From GCA-2861595 sp035536185 (GTDB taxonomy: Bacteria; Actinomycetota; Acidimicrobiia; Acidimicrobiales; GCA-2861595): a stretch of DNA of 64,000 nucleotides. How positions within the stretch are numbered: position 1 is the first letter of the stretch; the number at the start of each line of letters is the position of its first letter. The notes under the pieces were generated by a model. The model saw only the letters and a program-made list of their open reading frames with translations. It was not told the origin of the DNA and ran no database searches. The position numbers and the translations under genes are program-made. This document shows, in pieces, positions 32,265 to 39,415 of this stretch. The stretch lies in assembly GCA_035536185.1 (NCBI GenBank), contig DATLOM010000056.1:20197-84196 (forward strand), read 5' to 3'.

Positions 32265-32988
32265 GGCGCAAGTAGACCCAACAGGTGTGACAACTTCCCG
32301 GCCGCATGAGCCCCCCGGTGCGGGCGACGGGGCGCAGCCCGCCCGATTCACGACCGTGAACCTGGGCCGAGGGCTCCGGGTGCCCTACCCCGAACCCGTA
32401 AATGCCGCGGCCACGAAGATCGGTCAGGCCAACCGCCGGACGAACACGAAGCCCGAGGTGATGATCCGGTCCGCCCTTCACCAGCGAGGGCTTCGCTTCC
32501 GCAAGGACCACCTGGTCCGTGCCGGAGGCGTCCGGGTGAAGCCGGACCTCGTCTTCACCCGCTGGAAGGTTGCCGTGTTCGTCGACGGGTGCTTCTGGCA
32601 TCGATGCGCCGAGCACGCGAACACGCCCAAGCGCAACCCCGAGTACTGGTTGCCGAAGCTCCACGCGAACCTCGACCGGGACCGTCTCGTGAACGCCAGT
32701 CTCGCCAGCGAGGGGTGGACCGTCCTCAGGGTTTGGGAGCACGAGGATGTCGATGCAGCAGCCGGTCGGATCGCTTCCGTAATCGACGACCGGCGAGCCG
32801 AGACCTCTCCCGCTTTGGATCTCGACGCGGCCGACTCTCCGCCGGAAGACCGACGGCTAGGTGAGCAGGAGGATCAGGATGATGATGAGGATGAGGGTTC
32901 CCACTCCGATGTACACGAGGGCGCTCCTTCTTCTAGGCGGCTGTTAGGGACAGTCCCCGTTCCCGGGGGCCGGCAAACCACCCTCTGA
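32263..32988 (+). CDS. vsr: Very short patch repair endonuclease (Vsr)
   Basis: The core NTKPEVMIRSALHQRGLRF, KPDLVFTRWKVAVFVDGCFW and the WH-C/H zinc-type region are typical of Vsr, which nicks T:G mismatches from deamination of 5-methylcytosine. It pairs functionally with the divergent C5 methyltransferase. The first ~45 residues are not conserved, so the start may lie later (GTG near 32385). The last ~40 residues are acidic and non-conserved, running opposite the microprotein at 32857-32916; the true end may be disturbed. Confidence 0.88.
   Translation: MAQVDPTGVTTSRPHEPPGAGDGAQPARFTTVNLGRGLRVPYPEPVNAAATKIGQANRRTNTKPEVMIRSALHQRGLRFRKDHLVRAGGVRVKPDLVFTRWKVAVFVDGCFWHRCAEHANTPKRNPEYWLPKLHANLDRDRLVNASLASEGWTVLRVWEHEDVDAAAGRIASVIDDRRAETSPALDLDAADSPPEDRRLGEQEDQDDDEDEGSHSDVHEGAPSSRRLLGTVPVPGGRQTTL
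32857..32916 (-). CDS. 19-residue hydrophobic microprotein
   Basis: GTG at 32916 is preceded by AAGGAG with 7-nt spacing. The product is MYIGVGTLILIIILILLLT, a single short membrane helix, followed by TAG. The strong ribosome site and the fully hydrophobic composition argue against chance, although it lies opposite the vsr tail. Function unknown. Confidence 0.55.
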   Translation of the reverse strand: MYIGVGTLILIIILILLLT

Positions 32989-33027
32989 CCCGTTTCGACC
33001 ACTCTGCGGGAGGGAAAGGTCCCATAC

Positions 33028-33243
33028 ATGATCGCTTTCTTCGTGCTGCTCGTCGTTCTCATGGTGCTCGTGGTGGCGGCCGGAACCTGGAGCGCCGGCC
33101 CCCGCCGGCGGGTTCGGTACGACCGTGACGTCGTGGTCGATCGCAGCCCCGATGTGGTGGAGGAGGTCGTGTACGACGACGGGTACCGCCAGCCGGAGAC
33201 CACGACCCGCCGGGTCGTCAGGCGCCGGCGCACCTTCCGCTAG
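33028..33243 (+). CDS. Small protein with N-terminal membrane helix and basic tail
   Basis: 71 residues: a membrane segment (FFVLLVVLMVLVVAAGTW) then a highly charged tail rich in Arg and Asp/Glu. GGGAGGGAAAGG lies upstream of ATG 33028. I do not recognise it. Its TAG and the TAG of the convergent egtD lie together in the palindrome CCGCTAGCTAGCGG (33237-33250). Confidence 0.65.
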   Translation: MIAFFVLLVVLMVLVVAAGTWSAGPRRRVRYDRDVVVDRSPDVVEEVVYDDGYRQPETTTRRVVRRRRTFR

Positions 33244-34224
33244 CTAGCGGGCTGCAGGAAGGGACAGGGAGACGGCGTAGTCGCCGGCCTGGTCCGTCCA
33301 CCATCTCGCCAGATCCAGACCGGCGGCGGCCAGTTCCGCCTGCACGACCGGGCGCCGGAACTTGCTGCTGATCTCGGTTCGGATCGACTCGCCGGCGTCG
33401 AGTTCGAGCACCATCCCGAGCGCGGCGATGTCGACCACTTGTGGGGACAGCGCCCGGAGCCGGATGTCCATCCACTCCTTGTCCTCGTCGAAGCGAGCCT
33501 CGTGGGCGAACTGCTCCACGTCGAAGTCGGCGCCCAGCTCCCGGTTGAGAACCTCGAGGACGTTGCTGTTGAAGGCCGCGGTCACGCCGGCCGCGTCGTC
33601 GTAGGCCGCCTCGAGACGGGCCGGGTCCTTGACCAGATCGGTGCCCAGGAGCAGCGCGTCGCCCGGCGCCATTCCTCCCGCCAGTTCTCCGAGCAACCAC
33701 TTCCTCTCCACCGGGCCCAGGTTGCCGATGGTGCCCCCCAGGAACGCCACCAGGCGCCGGCCTCCGGGCGGAAGGTGCTGCAGGTGACGCTCGAAGTCCC
33801 CGACGACTCCGTTGATCTCCGCCTGGGGGTACTCCACGGCCAGGGCGGCGGCCGCAGTACGGATGGTCGGTTCGCTCACGTCGAACAGGACGATGCGCTT
33901 CAGGCTGCCGACGAAGGACATGGCGTCGAGGAGGACCCGGGTCTTCTCGGAGGTCCCGGAGCCGACCTCGACGAGGGTGTCCGCTCCCGTGAGGCGGACG
34001 ATCTCATCGGCCTCCCGTGCGAGGATCTCCCGTTCCCGCCGGGTGGGGTAGTACTCGGGCAGCCGGGTGATCTCTTCGAACAGTGCGCAGCCCCGTTCGT
34101 CGTAGAACCACTTCGGCGGCAACTCCCGAGGGCGCGACCCCAGCCCGGCCCGCACGTCGCTCCGGAGGGCGGCCGCCAGGTCCTCGGCCGTGAGGTGGAC
34201 CTCGATGTGCGGAGATGTAGTCAC
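33244..34224 (-). CDS. egtD: L-histidine N-alpha-methyltransferase (ergothioneine synthesis)
   Basis: A 326-residue SAM-dependent methyltransferase. Family features: PPKWFYDERGCALFEEIT, PEYYPTRREREIL, LVEVGSGTSEKTRVLLDA and FLGGTIGNL. It trimethylates histidine to hercynine. The GTG start overlaps the egtC stop (GTGA). Last gene of a coupled egtB-egtC-egtD unit; egtA and egtE are not in the window. Confidence 0.96.
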   Translation of the reverse strand: MTTSPHIEVHLTAEDLAAALRSDVRAGLGSRPRELPPKWFYDERGCALFEEITRLPEYYPTRREREILAREADEIVRLTGADTLVEVGSGTSEKTRVLLDAMSFVGSLKRIVLFDVSEPTIRTAAAALAVEYPQAEINGVVGDFERHLQHLPPGGRRLVAFLGGTIGNLGPVERKWLLGELAGGMAPGDALLLGTDLVKDPARLEAAYDDAAGVTAAFNSNVLEVLNRELGADFDVEQFAHEARFDEDKEWMDIRLRALSPQVVDIAALGMVLELDAGESIRTEISSKFRRPVVQAELAAAGLDLARWWTDQAGDYAVSLSLPAAR

Positions 34225-34961
34225 CGTGGGCTCGAGTCAACCTGACCGGCAACGGCGGAGATCACCGCGCCGTCCGGGATGGCCTTCCAGTCTGTCCCGT
34301 CGTCGAACGGCTCGGAGGCCACGAACACCGAATCCGGAGTTGTGCGCACGACCATGGAATCACCGCACGCGGTGGCCCAGATGGAGCTGCCGTCGGTGAG
34401 CACGAGGTTCAGGGTCCCGCCGGCCTTGGCCGACACCGTGGCCACAACGGTGGACAGCGCCTCGGCCGGCCGGGCTCCGGCATCGAGCTCGTCCAGCGTT
34501 AGGGCGAACAGCAGCTCGCTGTCGCTCGACCCCTCGATGGCAGCCTCCCGGCGCTCCGAGAGAAGGCGGCGCAGGCGGGCCCCCGCACCGTCCCTGAACC
34601 CCGTCACGGCGCCGTTGTGCGCGAACAACCAGGGGCCGGCGGTGAACGGCGGTGTGCCGCTCTCTTCCGTAGGCAGGGGCGGAGTGGCGCTGCGCACGGC
34701 AGCGAGAACGGCGGTGGAGGACACGAGCCCGGCCAGGCTGGCGAAGGAACGGTCGGCCCACATCGGGAGCGTGGACCGGTAGCGCGCCGGCTCGGGCCGC
34801 CGGCGGTGGTCGTACCAGCCCACGCCGAACCCGTCGGCGTTGACCACGCCGCTCACCTGAGACCGCGGCGCCCAGCACTGGCGCAGCAAAGAGTGCGGCG
34901 GGGTGACGAGCAGCTCCTCCAGCGTCACGGTAGGACCGAGATAGGCGAGCAGCCGGCACAT
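34221..34961 (-). CDS. egtC: Gamma-glutamyl hercynylcysteine sulfoxide amidohydrolase
   Basis: A 246-residue class-II glutamine-amidotransferase-fold enzyme. After removal of Met the N-terminal nucleophile is Cys2 (MCRLLAYLGP); GFGVGWYD and FAHNGAVTGF are the conserved substrate loops. EgtC removes glutamate from gamma-glutamyl-hercynylcysteine sulfoxide. The gene lies 57 bp downstream of egtB and overlaps egtD, fitting a dedicated ergothioneine operon. Confidence 0.95.
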   Translation of the reverse strand: MCRLLAYLGPTVTLEELLVTPPHSLLRQCWAPRSQVSGVVNADGFGVGWYDHRRRPEPARYRSTLPMWADRSFASLAGLVSSTAVLAAVRSATPPLPTEESGTPPFTAGPWLFAHNGAVTGFRDGAGARLRRLLSERREAAIEGSSDSELLFALTLDELDAGARPAEALSTVVATVSAKAGGTLNLVLTDGSSIWATACGDSMVVRTTPDSVFVASEPFDDGTDWKAIPDGAVISAVAGQVDSSPR

Positions 34962-35018
34962 CAAATGGCCCGATGCGTCGACCGCCGAGGTTCGCCGACC
35001 GGCTTGCCGCTCACAGCA

Positions 35019-36335
35019 TCAAGCGTCGCGCGCGCAGCGGAAGCCGCTGAAGATCTGGCGGCGGATGGGGTGGTCCCAGTTCCGGAAGGTGCAGCGGGCG
35101 GACAGCGGCGAGGTGGCCCAGCACCCTCCACGCAGGACCTTGTAACCACTGTCGAAGAAGACCTCGGAGTACTCCCGGTAGGGGAAGGAGCTGAAGCCGG
35201 GGTAGGCGGTGAAGACCGACGAGGTCCACTCCCAGACATCGCCCACCATCTGCAGGCATCCTCTGCCACTTGCTCCCTGGGGATAGGCACCCGCCGGCGC
35301 GGGACCATCGTGGCGCTGCCCGAGGTTGGCCAGGGCCTCGGTGGGCTCGGCGTCCCCCCACGGGAACCGCCGCTTCGTGCCATCGCTGCCGATCGACGCC
35401 GCCACCTCCCATTCGGCTTCGGAGGGAAGGCGCGCGCCGCGCCATCGGGCATAGGCGTCGGCCTCGTACCAGCAGACGTGCTGGACCGGCTCGTCCGGCT
35501 TCACGTCTCGGCGCCGGCCGAAGCGAAGGACGCTCCAACTCCCGCCGCCCTCCCGAAGCCAGAACTGCGGATGCACCAGCCCGGCCTCCTGGCGCCATGA
35601 CCATCCCTCGGGGGCCCACCACCGGCGCTGGTCGTAACCGCCGGCCGCGATGAACTCGCTGTAGGCGCCGCACGTCACGGGCGTCGTGTCGATCCAGAAC
35701 GGTGACAGGTCGACATCGTGGGCCGGCCTTTCGTTGTCGTAGGCCCAGGGGTCGAGGTCGGTGCCGACCACGTACGTGCCAGCGGGCACGAACACCTCCG
35801 TCTCGCCGCCCTCACGACGATGCCCAGCCGGCGCCGGCTTCACCCCATCCAAGGGCCGGGCCAGCTCGCCCATCAGTTGGCGGGTGGCCAGCATCGTCTC
35901 GTCGTGCTGGTGCTCGTGCTGGGCGACCAGGCCGTACACGAACCCATCTCGCAACAGCGGCCGCTCCCCGTCCAGATCGATCCGGTCCAGCGTCTCGAGG
36001 GCACGCTGCCGCACCTCGGCGACGTAGGTACGGGCCTCACGTGGCCCCAGCAGGGGCAGTGCCGGCCGGCTCGCCCGCGGGTGGCGGAACGCGTCGTAGA
36101 GGTCGTCTATCGCGGGCCGCACTCCTTGGTGGCCGACGGCCCTGAGCAGCCACTGGTCCTCGTAGTTCCCGACATGGGCCAGGTCCCACACCAGCGGCGC
36201 CATGAGCGGCGAGTGCTGGCGGCGCTGGTCGTCCTCATCGACGGCATCGAGGATGAGAAGCGACCGCTGGCGGGCTGCCTCCAGCTCTGCGGCCAGGGCC
36301 GACTTGATCGGCTCGCGCAGCTGGATGGTGCTCAC
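35019..36335 (-). CDS. egtB: Hercynine oxygenase (sulfoxide synthase)
   Basis: A 438-residue two-domain enzyme. The N-terminal DinB-like domain carries the iron-binding HEHQHDE with an upstream His in VWDLAHVGNYE; the C-terminal FGE-sulfatase domain has WEWTSSVF and GGCWATSP. It joins hercynine and gamma-glutamylcysteine through oxygen. GTG 36335 overlaps the sdhD stop codon (GTGA), so synthesis is coupled to a respiratory membrane anchor, an unusual link. Confidence 0.95.
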   Translation of the reverse strand: MSTIQLREPIKSALAAELEAARQRSLLILDAVDEDDQRRQHSPLMAPLVWDLAHVGNYEDQWLLRAVGHQGVRPAIDDLYDAFRHPRASRPALPLLGPREARTYVAEVRQRALETLDRIDLDGERPLLRDGFVYGLVAQHEHQHDETMLATRQLMGELARPLDGVKPAPAGHRREGGETEVFVPAGTYVVGTDLDPWAYDNERPAHDVDLSPFWIDTTPVTCGAYSEFIAAGGYDQRRWWAPEGWSWRQEAGLVHPQFWLREGGGSWSVLRFGRRRDVKPDEPVQHVCWYEADAYARWRGARLPSEAEWEVAASIGSDGTKRRFPWGDAEPTEALANLGQRHDGPAPAGAYPQGASGRGCLQMVGDVWEWTSSVFTAYPGFSSFPYREYSEVFFDSGYKVLRGGCWATSPLSARCTFRNWDHPIRRQIFSGFRCARDA

Positions 36336-36736
36336 GGGGCGGAGAAGCTCACGATGGTGAAGGTGCCGTAGGCGAACAGGCCCAGGGACAACGAGTAGAG
36401 GACGATCTTGGTGGCTCGCCGGCGGGCCGGCGTGTGCACGTAGTCGTCGATTATCCAGCGGAGCCCGTTGAGCCCGTGCGAAAGGGCCAGGGCCAGCAGG
36501 GCCCAGTCGAAGATCCGCCACAGGGGGTTCGACCAGCGCCGTCCCACGAAGGCGGCGTCGGTGTCGACCACGTCGTTGACGATGTGGGTGATGGCGAAGT
36601 GGGTGAGGGCGAGGAACAGGAGCACCAGGCCGCTCAGCCGCATGAACACCCAGGACCAGGCTTCGTAGCCCTGGCGGGGCCGGCGCTCGAGGCGCCGGCC
36701 GCCGCGCGGGCCGGGCTCGAGGACACGGACCGCCAT
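36332..36736 (-). CDS. sdhD: Succinate dehydrogenase membrane anchor subunit D-like
   Basis: A 134-residue protein with three helices. SWVFMRLSGLVLLFLALTHF and ALSHGLNGLRWIIDDY contain the histidines expected for heme b and the quinone site. Its ATG shares one base with the stop of sdhC (TGATG). The catalytic subunits sdhA and sdhB are not next to it in this window, so they are presumably elsewhere. Confidence 0.88.
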   Translation of the reverse strand: MAVRVLEPGPRGGRRLERRPRQGYEAWSWVFMRLSGLVLLFLALTHFAITHIVNDVVDTDAAFVGRRWSNPLWRIFDWALLALALSHGLNGLRWIIDDYVHTPARRRATKIVLYSLSLGLFAYGTFTIVSFSAP

Positions 36737-37116
36737 CAGAGGAGCCGGCCCTCGACGAAGGGCTTCATGATGATCCAGCCGCCGGCGGCGGTGAGGAGAG
36801 CGGTCGAGGCCACCACCCCCGAGAGGACCCGCTTCTCGTTGCGGATGCTGCCGGGAAAGAAGTCGATCATCACGATGCGCAAGCCATTGAGCGAGTGGAA
36901 CACGAGGGCCCCCAGGAGCCCCACCTCGAAGAGACGGAGCAGGACGTTGCCGTAGAGCTCGTGGACCTCGTCGTAGAGGCGGGGGCGGGACACCAGCGAC
37001 ACGTCCACGATGTGCAGGAGCAGGAAGAAGAAGACGAGGAACCCCGTTATCCGGTGAGCGACGAAGGCCCACTGCCCGGAACGGCCCCGGTAGACGGTGC
37101 CAGGGCTGCGGCTCAC
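36736..37116 (-). CDS. sdhC: Succinate dehydrogenase cytochrome b556 subunit
   Basis: A 126-residue protein with three helices. Typical features are WAFVAHRITGFLVFFFLLLH near the start and FHSLNGLRIVMIDF with the heme histidine. GTG 37116 is preferred over an ATG further upstream because it overlaps the stop of the preceding 46-codon gene (GTGA), the pattern found throughout the operon. Coupled on its other side to sdhD. Confidence 0.9.
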   Translation of the reverse strand: MSRSPGTVYRGRSGQWAFVAHRITGFLVFFFLLLHIVDVSLVSRPRLYDEVHELYGNVLLRLFEVGLLGALVFHSLNGLRIVMIDFFPGSIRNEKRVLSGVVASTALLTAAGGWIIMKPFVEGRLL

Positions 37117-37253
37117 CGCTTCGGCCCTGAGCCGCGGCCCCTGAACCAGCGGCCGGCCCACACGGTGGACGAGAGGACGTAGAGGGCGAAGCCGGTCACG
37201 AGCATGGTGACGCCACCAAGGGCGATGGCGAAGAGCGTCTGCGCCAGCGTCAT
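37113..37253 (-). CDS. 46-residue membrane protein heading the sdhCD-egt operon
   Basis: An ATG at 37253 opens MTLAQTLFAIALGGVTMLV, continues as one membrane helix (about 5-30) and ends in a basic tail RWFRGRGSGPKR. TAGCGT lies 7 nt before the ATG (37266-37261), fitting leaderless transcription, and the TGA overlaps the sdhC GTG. It therefore looks like the first cistron. No family is recognised; a small accessory subunit of succinate dehydrogenase is possible. Confidence 0.7.
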   Translation of the reverse strand: MTLAQTLFAIALGGVTMLVTGFALYVLSSTVWAGRWFRGRGSGPKR

Positions 37254-37271
37254 CCTCTCGACGCTATCGAG

Positions 37272-38135
37272 TCACCGCGACGTTCCGGGAACACTCCGGC
37301 TCGATGGCGCCCGCCCAGCCCGGCGCAGGACGCGGTCGGCGACGAGGGAGACGACACCGAAGGCGCCGGCCGCCACCAGCACGATGGTGCCTCCGGGCGG
37401 AAGCCCCCACTGGCGGGCCACTCCGAGGCCGGTGACGCTGGCCGCCACGCCCATCCCCATGGCCAGTCCGACGGTGGCCCGGAAGGAGCGGCCGAGGACC
37501 TGCGCGCTGGCCACCGGCAGCACCATCAGGGCGGCCACCAGGAGGATCCCGACCACCCGCATGGCGGCCACGATGGTCACGGCCACCACGACGGCCAACG
37601 CCGCGTTGAGGCCGTCCACCGGCAGGCCGGCCACCCGGGCCGACTCCTCGTCGAGCACCACGGCGAACAGCGCTCGGCCGATCAGGGCCATGGTGGCCAG
37701 CACGGCCAGACCGAGGGCGACGACGGTCCAGGTGTCCACGACCGACACGGTGAGGATCGACCCGAACAGGTACGACAGCACGGTGGCGTCGAAGCGGTTG
37801 GACGCGCCGGCCAGGACGACGCCGCCGGCGATGCCGCCGTAGAAGAACAGGGCCAAGGCGAGGTCCCCGGAGATCCGGCCCCGGCCGCGTAGGCGCTCGA
37901 TGGCCAGTGCCCCCACCACGGCGACGGCCAGGGCCGTGGCCACCGGCCACACATCCAGCAACAGGCCCGCGGCCACACCCGCAAAAGCCAGATGACCGAT
38001 GCCATCGCCCATGAGGGACAGGCGCTTCTGGACGAGGAACGCACCCACCAGCGGCGCCGAGGCACCCATGGCGATACCGCTCACCAGGGCCAGTTGCATG
38101 TACTCCCGGTCGAAGGGATAGGGCAGGGGCAGCAT
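37272..38135 (-). CDS. znuB: Zinc/manganese ABC transporter permease
   Basis: A 287-residue ABC-3 family permease with about eight to nine helices (APLVGAFLVQKRLSLMGDGI near the N-terminus, VGILLVAALMVLPVASA near the end). The ATG overlaps the stop of the ATPase gene (TGATG). With the adjacent ATPase and a Fur-family regulator with an operator, zinc is the likely substrate. No solute-binding protein is in the window. Confidence 0.92.
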   Translation of the reverse strand: MLPLPYPFDREYMQLALVSGIAMGASAPLVGAFLVQKRLSLMGDGIGHLAFAGVAAGLLLDVWPVATALAVAVVGALAIERLRGRGRISGDLALALFFYGGIAGGVVLAGASNRFDATVLSYLFGSILTVSVVDTWTVVALGLAVLATMALIGRALFAVVLDEESARVAGLPVDGLNAALAVVVAVTIVAAMRVVGILLVAALMVLPVASAQVLGRSFRATVGLAMGMGVAASVTGLGVARQWGLPPGGTIVLVAAGAFGVVSLVADRVLRRAGRAPSSRSVPGTSR

Positions 38136-38905
38136 CAGTGGCGGTGGTCGGTGGGGATCACGAGACCCTCGAGCCACAGGGGCAGGTCCTCCCGGTGCAC
38201 GCCCAGGCTGACTCCCGTGGCGGCCAGCTCCGCCGGCGGCCCGTCGAAGTACACGGCGCCGTGGCGCAGGACCACGACACGGTCCAGGTCCTCGGCCACC
38301 GCGCCCAGCTCGTGGGACACCAGCAATACGGCCGACTGGTGCTCCTCGACCAGGTGGGTCAGGGAGTCGCGGAACCGGTGCTGGGACTCGGCGTCGATGC
38401 CCGCCACCGGCTCGTCCAGCACGAGCAGGTCGGGCTGGCCGGCCAGGGCCTTGGCGATGAACGCCCGCTGCTGCTGGCCCCCGGAGAGCTCGCTGACCCG
38501 CTTGCCCCGCAGGTCAAGCAGGGCCACCGACTCCATGGCGTGCTCTATCTCCTCACGGTCGCCGGCCCGGAACCGCCGCCTCCAACCGGTACGAGCGAGC
38601 CTGCCGGCGGCGACGACCTCCTCCACCGTGGCCGGCAGGTCACGCGCCAGTGCAGGGCGCTGCGGCACGTAGCCCAGCCGCCAACGGTCGCGCAGGCCGC
38701 GCGGCGACTCCCCGAAGAGACGAACGGCGCCGGCGGTGGGCTCGAGAAGGCCGAGCAGGCAGCGGAGAAGGGTCGACTTGCCTGAGCCGTTGGGGCCCAC
38801 GAGGGCGACGAACTCACCGGGCCCGACAACCAGGTCGACCCGGTCGACCACTGCCTCCTGCCCGAAGGCGAAGGACACGGCTTCAGCTTCGAGAACGGGC
38901 GGAAT
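38135..38905 (-). CDS. znuC: Zinc/manganese ABC transporter ATP-binding protein
   Basis: An ABC ATPase with Walker A GPNGSGKST, signature LSGGQQQRAFIAKAL, Walker B LLVLDEP and switch His in VSHE. The start is unclear. GTG 38878 (VSFAFGQ) lacks a ribosome site, whereas an in-frame ATT at 38905 sits 8 nt after GGAGG and restores the usual first strand (PVLEAEAVSF). I use the ATT start, 256 residues. Overlaps znuB; preceded by a Zur-type box. Confidence 0.9.
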   Translation of the reverse strand: MPPVLEAEAVSFAFGQEAVVDRVDLVVGPGEFVALVGPNGSGKSTLLRCLLGLLEPTAGAVRLFGESPRGLRDRWRLGYVPQRPALARDLPATVEEVVAAGRLARTGWRRRFRAGDREEIEHAMESVALLDLRGKRVSELSGGQQQRAFIAKALAGQPDLLVLDEPVAGIDAESQHRFRDSLTHLVEEHQSAVLLVSHELGAVAEDLDRVVVLRHGAVYFDGPPAELAATGVSLGVHREDLPLWLEGLVIPTDHRH

Positions 38906-38941
38906 GGCGGGTGCCTCCGGAGGATTGCTGACGAGGATATA

Positions 38942-38956
38942 TGAGAGCGATTCTCA
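38942..38956. promoter_or_regulatory. Fur/Zur-type operator upstream of znuC
   Basis: TGAGAGCGATTCTCA has perfect TGAGA/TCTCA arms and resembles the Fur-family 15-mer TGAnAATnATTnTCA. It overlaps the TGA of the regulator gene and lies 37 bp before znuC, so zinc repletion could shut off znuCB separately from the regulator. Confidence 0.7.
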
Positions 38957-39391
38957 CTCGCAACTTGCGCAAATGCCCACCAGATCGAGGCGATGACCCT
39001 GGAGCGTGAAACCGGATCCCGCGGCCACCTCTGCCGCCGCCAGCGCAACCGTCTTCTCCAGCCGGGTGGACGCCGGCAGGTCCTCGACCGTCCCGCAGCT
39101 CGTGCAGACGAGGTGGTGGTGGTGCTCGGTGAGCGATTCGTCCAGCTCGTAGCGGGCGAAGCCGGGCGGGCCGGTGAGCCGGTGCACCACCCCGACCTCC
39201 TCCAGAACGGCGAGGGTGCGGTACACCGAGCTCTGGGCCAGCTGCGCCCTGGCCGCGGCGATGATCTCGACGATGGTGAGTGGCCGGGCCGCGCTGGAGA
39301 GGGCGTCCACCGTCGCCCTCCGCACGGGCGTGTAGCGCTGGCCGGCACGAGCGAGGAGCTCCTCGACGGTGCCGTGGATCTCGCTCGGCAT
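38954..39391 (-). CDS. zur: Fur-family zinc uptake regulator
   Basis: A 145-residue protein with an N-terminal winged helix (RYTPVRRATVDAL...SSVYRTLAVLEEVGVVHRL), a His-rich metal site (LTEHHHHLVC) and structural zinc cysteines CTSC and CASC. Zur rather than Fur is chosen from the adjacent znuCB and operator. TATCCT lies 8 nt before ATG 39391 (leaderless). Confidence 0.9.
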   Translation of the reverse strand: MPSEIHGTVEELLARAGQRYTPVRRATVDALSSAARPLTIVEIIAAARAQLAQSSVYRTLAVLEEVGVVHRLTGPPGFARYELDESLTEHHHHLVCTSCGTVEDLPASTRLEKTVALAAAEVAAGSGFTLQGHRLDLVGICASCE

Positions 39392-39415
39392 GGAGCCGAA
39401 GGATACGCCGCCGCG

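Noticed and set aside
29721..32988. R-M module as an island integrated at tRNA-Lys
   Set aside because: The module lies on the 5' side of the tRNA, whereas integrases normally use the 3' end; no integrase or repeat of the tRNA end is visible.
34241..34254. CTGACCGGCAACG, identical to part of the 24852 element terminus
   Set aside because: It lies within the egtC coding end, with no flanking similarity to the element.
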